From Bacteroidota bacterium (GTDB lineage: Bacteria; Bacteroidota; Bacteroidia; Chitinophagales; LD1), in assembly GCA_018267385.1 (NCBI GenBank), contig JAFDYN010000006.1, forward strand, positions 248,001 through 312,000: 64,000 bases of DNA, written 5' to 3'. How positions within the stretch are numbered: the stretch's first letter is position 1; each line of letters begins with the position of its first letter. A model generated the notes under the pieces. It made no database searches, had not been told where the DNA came from, and saw only the letters and a program-made list of their open reading frames with translations. The translations under genes and the position numbers were made by a program. Shown piece after piece: positions 26,690-37,188 of the stretch.

Positions 26690-27321
26690 TACTTAGGTGC
26701 GTACACCAGCGATTTATCTTTAAAAAAATCCTCTTCGTACCATACCGACAGGGGTGTGAGCTGCACCATTTTCAGCCCTGCCAGCTCCTCCGTGAGGTCA
26801 CCTCCCTTCAGACAGATGATCCCATTCCGCTTTTCATTCTGGTGCTTGGGCAGAAACTTCTTTGTAGACCATTGCATGAGTTCCCTCATAGGGGCCACGG
26901 CACGTGATACTACAAAGTCATAATCATAAGGCATATCCTCCGCACGGGAGTGGAAGGTGAAAAGGTTTTTCAATCCGGTAACTTCTTTCGCCGCTTCTAT
27001 TACTTTCAGCTTCTTGCCTATCGAGTCTACCAGGTGAAAGCGGCAGTCCGGAAACATAATAGCCAGCGGCACACCCGGAAATCCCCCGCCTGTGCCTAGG
27101 TCCATGATCTTCGTACCACCCTTAAAAGTGGTGAACCTGGCAATAGCCAGCGAGTGTAGGATATGCCGCTCATAAAGGTTCTCTATATCCTTGCGCGAGA
27201 TCACATTGATCTTCTCGTTCCACTCCGCATATACAGGGCCCAGTTTAGCGAAGGCCGCCTCCTGCTCCGGCGTGATATCAGGAAAATACTTTTTGATCAG
27301 GGAAACACCCGCTTCATTCAT
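26689..27321 (-). CDS. rsmG: 16S rRNA (guanine-527-N7)-methyltransferase RsmG
   Basis: A 210-residue methyltransferase (formerly GidB) that modifies G527 of 16S rRNA using S-adenosylmethionine. The SAM site is [16 protein letters not shown], preceded by the diagnostic [20 protein letters not shown], and followed by [13 protein letters not shown] and [11 protein letters not shown]. Length matches the family. It is co-transcribed with and translationally coupled to lolD. Loss of this enzyme is known to give low-level streptomycin resistance in other bacteria. The gene is intact. Confidence 0.96.
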   Translation of the reverse strand: MNEAGVSLIKKYFPDITPEQEAAFAKLGPVYAEWNEKINVISRKDIENLYERHILHSLAIARFTTFKGGTKIMDLGTGGGFPGVPLAIMFPDCRFHLVDSIGKKLKVIEAAKEVTGLKNLFTFHSRAEDMPYDYDFVVSRAVAPMRELMQWSTKKFLPKHQNEKRNGIICLKGGDLTEELAGLKMVQLTPLSVWYEEDFFKDKSLVYAPK

Positions 27322-27350
27322 GCGGGCTAAAATAGCGTTTTATCGGAGGG

Positions 27351-27466
27351 TTTACTACACAGATGGCTCAGAAGAAACACAGAGGGGTAAGAATAGTATT
27401 CTCATTCCATTATAAGCCGTCCATATAATAACTCTGTGAAAGACTCAGTGCCCTCTGTGAAGTAAA
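27351..27466. repeat. Dispersed CACAGAG-type inverted-repeat element, copy 2
   Basis: It begins TTTACTACACAGATGGCTCA (27351-27370) and then AGAAGAAACACAGAG. It ends CTCTGTGAAAGACTCAGTGC and then CCTCTGTGAAGTAAA (to 27466). The two ends are inverted copies over about 34 bases with only a few mismatches. It lies between the rsmG start and the tsaD stop, so both copies in the window sit just downstream of a minus-strand gene end. No coding capacity. Confidence 0.85.
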
Positions 27467-27469
27467 AAA

Positions 27470-28468
27470 CTAGAGCGCATACCTCGCCAGCGGCTCCACA
27501 TCCAGCCCGCAAAACTCCTTGCGCTCAAACTTATACTCGGCCACCTTCGCTATCATTCCGGCATTATCTGTGCAGTATTCAAATTTGGGTATGTATGCCC
27601 TCCAGCCATGCTTATTGGCCAGCGCAGCAAAGCGTTCGCGCAATTCCGAGTTAGCCGAGACACCTCCTGCCAGGGCTATCTCCTTCACACCATGCGCTAT
27701 GACCGCAGCTTCCAGCTTCTTGAGCAGGATATCCACGATCGTTTTCTGAATGGAGGCACAGAGATCATTCATATTCTTCGCCACAAAATCCGGATCCTTC
27801 CTGGTCTCGGCCTGCACAAAGTACAGGATCGATGTTTTCAAACCGCTGAAGCTGAAATCGTACTCCGGTATTTGGGGTTTCGCAAATTTGAAGCGTTCTG
27901 CGTCGCCTTCTTTTGATCTTTTATCTATCAGTGGCCCGCCGGGATAGGGTAGCTCAAGTATCTTGGCAGATTTATCAAAGGCTTCACCGGCAGCATCATC
28001 TATTGTTTCACCTATTACCTCCATTTCCAGCGGTCCCTTTACCAGTATGATCTGGGTATGGCCACCAGATACCGTCATACAGATATGAGGATAGGCGGGC
28101 GTCTCGTCTATAAAATTTGCCATGACGTGTGCCTGCATATGGTTTACCTCTATAAGCGGCAGGTTCAGCGCCATAGCGAGCCCCTTGGCGAAGGACACTC
28201 CCACGAGCAGTGACCCTATCAGGCCCGGCCCACGGGTAAATGCTATCGCATCAAGCTCAGTCTGCTTTACTCCTGCCTTTTGCATGGCCGTATCCACCGT
28301 CACGATGATATTTTTCATGTGTGCACGGGAGGCCAGCTCCGGCACCACACCGCCCCAGGCCTCATGCACCGCCTGAGAGGCGATAACGTTGGCAAGAATT
28401 TTGCCATCTTTACAGACCGCGGCAGATGTATCGTCACAGCTTGATTCTATGGCTAGTATAGTAGGCAT
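27470..28468 (-). CDS. tsaD: tRNA N6-threonylcarbamoyladenosine synthase subunit TsaD
   Basis: A 332-residue member of the Kae1/TsaD/Gcp family that transfers the threonylcarbamoyl group to A37 of ANN-decoding tRNAs, together with TsaB and TsaE. N-terminal ILAIESSCDDTSAAV and the metal site H110-MQA-H114 (EVNHMQAHV) are present, as are SGGHTQIILV, FDKSAKILELPYPGGP and the C-terminal CTDNAGMIA. All are family hallmarks and length is standard. It is essential in most bacteria. It is divergent from tamB, an arrangement common in Bacteroidota. Confidence 0.97.
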   Translation of the reverse strand: MPTILAIESSCDDTSAAVCKDGKILANVIASQAVHEAWGGVVPELASRAHMKNIIVTVDTAMQKAGVKQTELDAIAFTRGPGLIGSLLVGVSFAKGLAMALNLPLIEVNHMQAHVMANFIDETPAYPHICMTVSGGHTQIILVKGPLEMEVIGETIDDAAGEAFDKSAKILELPYPGGPLIDKRSKEGDAERFKFAKPQIPEYDFSFSGLKTSILYFVQAETRKDPDFVAKNMNDLCASIQKTIVDILLKKLEAAVIAHGVKEIALAGGVSANSELRERFAALANKHGWRAYIPKFEYCTDNAGMIAKVAEYKFERKEFCGLDVEPLARYAL

Positions 28469-28564
28469 CGCGCTGCAAAGAAAGGAAAGAATAAGGAACT
28501 AAAGATTTTTAAAACGCAGGCAGACCCATACTTTAGGGCGTAGCCAGGCGTTGGTGCACATAAG

Positions 28565-31500
28565 ATGAAGAAAGGGCTCAGGATACTCGGTATCATTATA
28601 CTGCTGGTACTATTGCTATGCGGTGGTGTCACCCTTTCGCTGCGTATCCCTGCCGTACAGAATTATGTCGCCCACATAGTGGTCAATTATGTATCTAAAC
28701 GACTGGGCACCAAAGTATCCATAGACCGCTTCCAATGGTCGCTGCTGCGCAATGTAGACCTACAAGGCTTCTATCTAGCTGACAAAAAAGGTGATACGCT
28801 CATCTACGCCGGCACCCTCAACGCAAACATCTCCTACTGGAGCCTTTTCAAAAAAGAAGTAAAGATCAAAGGCATCACGCTGGACCATGCCCGCGTCAAG
28901 CTACAAAGTGATACCGCCGGCAAGCTGAACCTGACCACGCTCTTCGCCTCGGATAAACCCGCTACCCCTATAGTTACCCCTCAAAAGGACACGATAGCTA
29001 AGTCACTGGACCTACTGATACAGCTCAAGACCATCGGCATCTACCATACCGACTTCAGCTATGAGGACCAGAAGAAAAAATCTCTGACCAAGGTGCTCAT
29101 CCCCTCCTGTGATGTAGATGTAAATGAGATCTCGATCAAGAATAAACTGATAGCCCTTCAGTCCATACGTATAGACAGCGTCCGGGCCGCCATCATAGGT
29201 GGTATCAGAGATACGAGTGCTCCCAAGCCTATTGAGGCTATCCACTTCATGCCACCAGGCTGGCAGCTCACCTGGCAGGAGGCCGCTATCACACATTCTA
29301 TCTTCTCCTATGACAATCTCAACCTGGCCTCAAGCCCCAAAGGGATAGATTTCTCTCACATCCTATTTACCGGTATCAATTTTAAAACGGGCCAGGCGGG
29401 TATCCTGCGTGACTCGATAGGCATAGATGTGCGCACACTGACCGCCGCAGAAAAGAGTGGCTTCAGCATCAAAGGCCTGACAGCAATGGTCAAGGCTACC
29501 GATAAAGAAGTAAGTCTCAGCAAGCTCAAACTGGAAACACCAAACAGCAGTATCAATAACTATCTGGGTGTTACTTTCAATGAATACGAAGACTTTAATG
29601 ATTTCATCGGAAAAGTCACGCTGAAAGCTGATCTCGACAAGGCCTACATCTCGCTCAAGGACTTAAACTACTTTGCCAAGGGCCGGCTTGATGCTTTAGC
29701 GCACAATAAGATATTTATCACAGGCCATGTGAAAGGGCGCATCAATGACCTGCAGGGCAAAGGCATAGCGCTCAGCATAGGCCGCAATACGATACTCAAA
29801 GGGGACTTCTACACCAGTGGTCTGCCGGATATCAATGAGACATTCCTAAACCTTCGTATCAGCCAGTTTACTACCTCGGCTGATGACATCCGCCGCATCT
29901 ACCCCACGGCTCCTTTTCCTGCCAATTTCAATACACTCGGCAATATCAGCTTCACCGGAAACTTCGACGGCTTCCTCACAGACTTTGTCACGCAGGGTAG
30001 ATTATATACTGATCTCGGCTCTGCATCTTCTGACATAAACTTCAAGTACAATCCTAAACTTAAAACGGGTTCCTACTCAGGTGATCTCGCATTGACAAAT
30101 TTTGACCTGGGTAAATGGTTTGGCCAGCAGCAGTTATTGGGCAAGATCAGCCTCAAGACGCACATCGTAGGCAATGGTATCAAACTGGAAACGGTCAACG
30201 CCAAACTGGATGGTGCCGTCAGCAGCCTGACTGTAAAGGGCTACGAATACCAGGACCTTAAAGTAAACGGTGTGATCAAAGGAAAGTTTTTCAATGGTGA
30301 GCTGATCTCTCATGACAAGAATCTCGACATGGATTTCCGCGGGCTGGTAGACCTGACTGAGAAACTACCACGCTACAACTTTACCGCAGATATCAGAAAT
30401 GTTTCCCTGCGCGATCTTAATATCACCAAAGACACGCTCAATATCCGCGGTACACTCACGGCAAACTTTATAGGCAAGAAACCGGATGATATGATCGGCC
30501 TGATCATAGGCCAGGACTTGTTTGTGCAGCATCGCTCAGACTCCGTGATCGTTCACAATCTGACACTCACCTCTACCGTCAATTCCGATCAGTCTAAGAA
30601 GATCACGCTCATGTCAGACAAAGCAGAGGGCGAGATGGATGGCCGCTTTACATTCTCAGGTATGACCCGTGCTGTGACGCGCTACCTCAATTATACCTTT
30701 ACAAAGGACTACCGTGATACGGCCTACGTCTATCCGCAGCAGTTCACTTTCAATTTCCGGTTTTATGACTCCTCCGCTATCACCAGGGTCATAGATCCTA
30801 AGTTTCGCATGATCAGAAACTCTGTGATTTCAGGAGAGTTTAATACCGCTAAGGAGATACTCAATCTTAATGTCTCAGTGCCGGAGATCGTTTATGACAA
30901 GTACACGCTGAAGCGCTTTGACTTTGACCTGAACTCTCATGAAGGCAAGGTAGATATGCGCACCACCGCAGATAATTTCTACATAGGTGACAGCCTCATA
31001 GTAGACACGCTGATAGCCAAACTCAATAAGGAAAAAGAAGAGTTTCGGTTTGACCTGATGGCATCAGACGCCCACGGATTCAATAAAGCCGACATCACCT
31101 CCTATATCAGGCCCGTGGCCGGTGGCGTAGAGATACGTATGACTCCATCGGAAGTACTTCTCGGTGGCAATCAGTGGAGCTTCATGCCTGACAATCTCCT
31201 GACCATCCACGGCAAAAAGATCGTGACCAGCCCATCAGGGCTCGTATTTGTGAACGGACAGCAATCCGTCCGGCTCGACTCCTACCTCAAGGGCGATAGC
31301 TCCACGAGTATCAACCTGACCCTGAAGGACGCAGCCCTGGCAGACTTCCTCAATATTTTCAGCAGGAAGGTAAAAGACATCACAGCTACTGTCAACGGGA
31401 CCGTGAAGGTAGAGGACATATTTTACAAGCCTGCTATCGTAGCCAATGTGGAAGCGCGTGACCTGACCATGAAGGATATCAATATAGGCACGCTGCGTAT

Positions 31501-33427
31501 CAATAGCTCGCTGGATAATATCAATCGCCGCGTAAATGTGACAGGAGGCATAGAAGGTGATAAAAACGATATAGCCATCAATGGATTCTATGACATACAG
31601 CAGCAGGATCTGAATATGGGCATTGACATCCGCTCTCTCAATCTGAATTTCCTGAATCATCCCCTCTTTGTCAAATACGTGAAGGAGGTAAGCGGCACTG
31701 CAAGTGCGCATATAGACCTCAAAGGCCCTGTCAAAGCACTCGTAGCGCAGGGCGCCCTGCATATCCATGAAGCCAAGGTAAAGGTCTCCTATCTCAATAC
31801 TAACTATACACTGAAAGATGAAGATATAGAGCTGGGTGACGGCTATTTTGACATCGGCACCATCACCGTCATAGACCGCTTCAATAACACTGCACTGGGT
31901 ACAGGTCGCATCTATCACGACCACTTCCGCAAATTCACCCTGGACCTCCATGTCACCACGCAGCGCGCAGAGTTTCTAAATACTACAGTCAAAGATCAGC
32001 CTATCTTCTACGGGCAGATCATGGCAGCCGGCAATGTGGACTTCACCGGCACGATACCCTACGTCAATATCAGCGCCTACGGCTGCACCACTCAGAAGGG
32101 TACCTACATTCACATCCCGATCAATAACTCATACGAAACGAACCGCTACAACTTTTACCGCTTCATCACGCCGGGCCAGGAGGATACCATGATGCACGCC
32201 CGCCGCAGCCGCGCCCCTACAGGGGTCAACTTCACAGTCAGCGTAGACGTGACTCCAGATGCGCAGGTAGATGTCATACTGGATCCTGTGGCCGGAGATA
32301 TCCTGTCCAGCACGGGCAGTGGCAATATGCGTATAGAGATCCTGCGCGGCGGCGACTTTAGTATGCGCGGCTCCTATACTATTGCTCGTGGTAGTTATCT
32401 ATTTACATTGCAGAATGTGATCAATAAGCGCTTTACATTGGATCCCGGTGGAACTATCACATTCAACGGCGACGTGTACAATGCGCAGCTCAATGCTGAT
32501 GCGATCTACAAGGTGCGCACCTCTACCTATGACCTGATATCTGACCTGCTGGGCATCTACAGCGCCAATGCCGTCAGCACTACCTACAATGAAGAAGCGA
32601 TATCCCGCTCCAAAAACCGCATCGTGGTAAACCTGCTGCTGAATCTGAAAGGGATACTGTCTGCCCCTGAGATATCCTTTGACATCGCTCCGCAGAATCC
32701 TGACCCCGTGATACGCACCTACATAGACAATAAGATTCAGCTCATACGCACCTCAGATGCCGAGATGAATAAGCAGGTATTTGGTTTGCTGGTCATGGGC
32801 AAATTCCTGCCGACCAACTCGCTCGCAGCGGGTGACGCGACTAGTACCCGCTCTATCAGCGGATCAGTGGCCAATACAGTGAGCGAGTTCCTCTCCTCAC
32901 AGCTATCGCTCTATCTGGGCAGCTTCTTTGACAACCTGAATGTGCACGACCTGGATTTCAACTTCAACTTCAAACAATACGATGACTGGTATGGCACCGG
33001 TGCTACCTCTGCAGATAACCTCAATACGCGCCGCGAACTCCAGCTAGCGCTGACCAAGCGCTTCTTTAATAACCGCCTCTCCATAAACGTGGGCGGCAAC
33101 TTTGACTTCGGCGATAACAAGGGCGTGGGCAGCAACACCGTCACCAATACCAGCAATCCCAACGCGTATGTGACCGGGGACTTCCAGATAGAATATGTGC
33201 TGGACAAAAACGGCTCCTGGCGCGCCAAGACCTACAACAAAAATGACTACGACAACTTTAACCAGCGCAACCGTAATAAGACCGGCATAGGCCTCTCCTA
33301 TCGCAAGGATTTTGACAACTGGCTGGATCTCTTCAAGCGGCGCAAGAAAACGCCGCCGCCACCCGTCCCCGCTGCCGCCAAACCAGAGGAAACACCGGCA
33401 CCTGTCGTGCAGCCTAGTGATAGGTGA
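28565..33427 (+). CDS. tamB: Translocation/assembly module TamB-like protein
   Basis: A 1620-residue AsmA-like protein. One N-terminal membrane helix (ILGIIILLVLLLCGGVTLSL) is followed by a very long beta-helical periplasmic region with repeated amphipathic strands. The conserved C-terminal DUF490/TamB domain lies at about 1180-1540 (PDAQVDVILDPVAGD, GSGNMRIEIL, RGSYLFTLQNVINKRFTLDP). The tail is basic and Pro-rich. TamB bridges the inner and outer membranes and works with a BamA-family protein in outer-membrane protein assembly and phospholipid transport; no BamA paralogue is in this window. Length is typical for Bacteroidota (1400-1700). It is divergent from tsaD across 96 bases. Confidence 0.93.
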   Translation: MKKGLRILGIIILLVLLLCGGVTLSLRIPAVQNYVAHIVVNYVSKRLGTKVSIDRFQWSLLRNVDLQGFYLADKKGDTLIYAGTLNANISYWSLFKKEVKIKGITLDHARVKLQSDTAGKLNLTTLFASDKPATPIVTPQKDTIAKSLDLLIQLKTIGIYHTDFSYEDQKKKSLTKVLIPSCDVDVNEISIKNKLIALQSIRIDSVRAAIIGGIRDTSAPKPIEAIHFMPPGWQLTWQEAAITHSIFSYDNLNLASSPKGIDFSHILFTGINFKTGQAGILRDSIGIDVRTLTAAEKSGFSIKGLTAMVKATDKEVSLSKLKLETPNSSINNYLGVTFNEYEDFNDFIGKVTLKADLDKAYISLKDLNYFAKGRLDALAHNKIFITGHVKGRINDLQGKGIALSIGRNTILKGDFYTSGLPDINETFLNLRISQFTTSADDIRRIYPTAPFPANFNTLGNISFTGNFDGFLTDFVTQGRLYTDLGSASSDINFKYNPKLKTGSYSGDLALTNFDLGKWFGQQQLLGKISLKTHIVGNGIKLETVNAKLDGAVSSLTVKGYEYQDLKVNGVIKGKFFNGELISHDKNLDMDFRGLVDLTEKLPRYNFTADIRNVSLRDLNITKDTLNIRGTLTANFIGKKPDDMIGLIIGQDLFVQHRSDSVIVHNLTLTSTVNSDQSKKITLMSDKAEGEMDGRFTFSGMTRAVTRYLNYTFTKDYRDTAYVYPQQFTFNFRFYDSSAITRVIDPKFRMIRNSVISGEFNTAKEILNLNVSVPEIVYDKYTLKRFDFDLNSHEGKVDMRTTADNFYIGDSLIVDTLIAKLNKEKEEFRFDLMASDAHGFNKADITSYIRPVAGGVEIRMTPSEVLLGGNQWSFMPDNLLTIHGKKIVTSPSGLVFVNGQQSVRLDSYLKGDSSTSINLTLKDAALADFLNIFSRKVKDITATVNGTVKVEDIFYKPAIVANVEARDLTMKDINIGTLRINSSLDNINRRVNVTGGIEGDKNDIAINGFYDIQQQDLNMGIDIRSLNLNFLNHPLFVKYVKEVSGTASAHIDLKGPVKALVAQGALHIHEAKVKVSYLNTNYTLKDEDIELGDGYFDIGTITVIDRFNNTALGTGRIYHDHFRKFTLDLHVTTQRAEFLNTTVKDQPIFYGQIMAAGNVDFTGTIPYVNISAYGCTTQKGTYIHIPINNSYETNRYNFYRFITPGQEDTMMHARRSRAPTGVNFTVSVDVTPDAQVDVILDPVAGDILSSTGSGNMRIEILRGGDFSMRGSYTIARGSYLFTLQNVINKRFTLDPGGTITFNGDVYNAQLNADAIYKVRTSTYDLISDLLGIYSANAVSTTYNEEAISRSKNRIVVNLLLNLKGILSAPEISFDIAPQNPDPVIRTYIDNKIQLIRTSDAEMNKQVFGLLVMGKFLPTNSLAAGDATSTRSISGSVANTVSEFLSSQLSLYLGSFFDNLNVHDLDFNFNFKQYDDWYGTGATSADNLNTRRELQLALTKRFFNNRLSINVGGNFDFGDNKGVGSNTVTNTSNPNAYVTGDFQIEYVLDKNGSWRAKTYNKNDYDNFNQRNRNKTGIGLSYRKDFDNWLDLFKRRKKTPPPPVPAAAKPEETPAPVVQPSDR

Positions 33428-33769
33428 TCGAGATGGGATTAACCACTAGCCCATATCCTACACTAATCCGCGTCTCCAACTCGGATTCTTTTCCTTCGCG
33501 TTTGTAACGCGACTATACTTCAGTTACCAGTACCGCAACCTGCAAATATCAGGAAGTCTCATACTTCCCTATCTACATTCTCACCCATCTAAATCTGTCC
33601 CCCACCTGACAGAAATCATTTCCCTCTCCGGTAATCCTTCCTTACTTCCCTTCCGAAATTCAGACAGCCATAATTTGCCATTTCCACATCCCAATTTGGG
33701 GAATTCTACACTTTGGCGCAGAATTTATGGTCGTATGGATAGCTAAAAACTAAACCAATACATCACAAT
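33428..33769. other. Intergenic region with two hairpins, no gene
   Basis: 342 bases between tamB and the OmpA-like gene, with no open frame I would call. It holds AATCCG/CGGATT (33465-33470 and 33482-33487) and, just after, CGCGTT-TGT-AACGCG (33497-33511), a compact perfect hairpin. Neither has a T-run, so they do not look like a simple terminator. The promoter of the OmpA-like gene is expected in the last 80 bases, but no exact consensus was found. Confidence 0.5.
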
Positions 33770-34678
33770 ATGAGATCCATCATCACCATCACTGCGCTGC
33801 TCACCCTACTCTCACTGAGCTCCTGCGTGACCAAGAAAAAATACCAGGCCCTCGAGAGCGAACTCTCCAAGGCCAAAAGCGACCTCCTGAGTTGCAATGA
33901 GATCAAAGACAAACTCACCAGCCGTCTCAGCAGTTGTGAAAACGACCTGGCCATGTCCCGCGCCAACCTCGGTGGCAAAAATGACCAATACCAGCAGCTA
34001 CAGGCCCAGCTCAAAGACTGCCAGGAGCAGCGTGACAAGCAGCTCAGTGCTGTAGGCGACCTCACTGTCCTCTCCAAGGGAGCCAATGAAAATATAGGCA
34101 AAACCCTCGCGCAGCTACAGGACAAGGACAGATACATCCAGATGCTCCTCGCCGCGAAGGACAAGGCAGATTCCATCAACCTCGCGCTGGCTGTCAACCT
34201 CAAGGGAGCGCTCAAGGAAGGCCTCGATGATAAGGATGTAGACATAAAAGTGGACAAGACCGTGGTTTACATCAATCTCTCTGACAAGATGCTATACAAA
34301 TCCGGCAGCTACACCATCACAGACAAAGCTGGCGCAGTGCTAAGCAAGATAGCATCTATCGCAGCGTCTCGCCCTGAGGTAGACGTGATGGTAGAGGGCT
34401 ACACAGATAATAACAAGATCAAAACAAACTGTATAGATGACAACTGGGACCTCAGCGTGAAGCGCGCCACCAGCGTTGTCCGTGCCCTGCAAAATGACTA
34501 CCACCTCGACCCTAATAAGCTGATAGCAGCCGGCCGTGGTGAGTATAATACCCTCGTGCCTAATGATAATCCGGAGGACATGGCTACCAACCGTCGCACC
34601 CGTATCATCTTCCTGCCTCGCCTCAATCAGTTTTACGACCTGCTCGACCCGAGCAAGGCCTCGACCAAGATCAAATAA
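33770..34678 (+). CDS. OmpA-family peptidoglycan-binding lipoprotein with coiled coil
   Basis: A 302-residue protein. The signal MRSIITITALLTLLSLSSC ends in a lipobox cysteine. Residues ~22-130 form a coiled coil (YQALESELSKAKSDLLSCNE and so on). Residues ~160-285 are an OmpA C-terminal domain with VEGYTDNNKI, NWDLSVKRATSVVRAL and AAGRGEYNTLV ... NRRTRIIF. The conserved Asp and Arg that hold diaminopimelate peptide in peptidoglycan are present. It thus ties the outer membrane to the cell wall. The start MRS at 33770 is fixed by the lipobox. It is monocistronic, with a terminator 22 bases past the stop codon. Confidence 0.92.
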   Translation: MRSIITITALLTLLSLSSCVTKKKYQALESELSKAKSDLLSCNEIKDKLTSRLSSCENDLAMSRANLGGKNDQYQQLQAQLKDCQEQRDKQLSAVGDLTVLSKGANENIGKTLAQLQDKDRYIQMLLAAKDKADSINLALAVNLKGALKEGLDDKDVDIKVDKTVVYINLSDKMLYKSGSYTITDKAGAVLSKIASIAASRPEVDVMVEGYTDNNKIKTNCIDDNWDLSVKRATSVVRALQNDYHLDPNKLIAAGRGEYNTLVPNDNPEDMATNRRTRIIFLPRLNQFYDLLDPSKASTKIK

Positions 34679-34700
34679 CACAATCCTATCAGCTATTTCA

Positions 34701-34734
34701 AGTCAAAGCTCAGGCACTAGTCTGAGCTTTGACT
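34701..34734 (+). terminator. Hairpin terminator after OmpA-like gene
   Basis: A 13-base perfect stem (AGTCAAAGCTCAG at 34701-34713 with 34722-34734) has an eight-base loop, and TTATAT follows. It lies 22 bases past the stop codon. Confidence 0.75.
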
Positions 34735-34753
34735 TTATATGTCATTCCAATAG

Positions 34754-34860
34754 CCCCGGACTTTAGTCCGGGAATGATGAGGTTTAATGAGTTGGCTTTA
34801 GCCAAAATGGGTCATGAGATTCAATAAGATATATAAGGGTGCTATAGCCACCCTTATATA
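34754..34860. repeat. Cluster of three short palindromes
   Basis: Three consecutive hairpins: CCCGGACT-TT-AGTCCGGG (34755-34772), which is itself flanked by ATTCC/GGAAT; TTGGCT-TT-AGCCAA (34792-34805); and TATATAAGGGTG with its complement (34830-34841 and 34849-34860, inner CTATAGC). The first two share the form N4CT-TT-AGN4. They lie beyond the OmpA terminator in non-coding DNA and resemble REP-like dispersed palindromes. Confidence 0.65.
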
Positions 34861-34960
34861 CCGCCGTGATAGTCATTAGCATCTTAGGTTTCCTCACTAA
34901 AAACATCCTCTCCCCCAACTATCTTTATTACCCTCAAACCCAATGATACCAATACTTTCA

Positions 34961-35055
34961 TAGTCGGAAAACTTGTCGCGTACGGCATACGATATTCATC
35001 TTACCGCCGTCTTTCGCCACTCATCCCTCCCCTGCTCCTATAGTCGAAAAACTTG
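34961..35055 (+). repeat. Direct repeat TAGTCGRAAAACTTG, two copies
   Basis: TAGTCGGAAAACTTG at 34961-34975 and TAGTCGAAAAACTTG at 35041-35055 differ at one base and are 80 bases apart. No gene lies in this intergenic stretch (34679-35125), which otherwise holds only the palindromes and terminators listed. Confidence 0.5.
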
Positions 35056-35079
35056 CCATAGTCACTGACGAAAACAACA

Positions 35080-35101
35080 AAGCCACCCAAAAGGATGGCT
35101 T
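35080..35101 (-). terminator. Intrinsic terminator after ABC-F gene
   Basis: Read on the minus strand, AAGCCATCC-TTTT-GGGTGGCTT folds into a nine-pair stem that needs one U-G pair formed only on that strand, then a T-rich stretch. It lies 25 bases past the stop codon at 35126. Confidence 0.7.
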
Positions 35102-35125
35102 CGTCCATATCATATCCAGTATCTA

Positions 35126-36987
<1,862 letters not shown>

Positions 36988-37188
36988 ACAACCATCATGC
37001 CATATTGTATTTGCAATGTAGCATACTGATCCTCAATCCAAGGCATCCACACGAGTATGGAATAAGCTTCCCATACGTGCCTTAGCCTCATATAACGAAA
37101 ATTGGAAATCGCCTGACAGTAAAGCACTTCCCCTCTTGGCATTCCTTTAGTGAGTAAAGTAATCCATTAACCATTAACACTATCTAAA

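Noticed and set aside
31235..31951. 238-residue open frame opposite tamB
   Set aside because: It lies wholly within the tamB coding region on the other strand and has no recognisable domain or signal.
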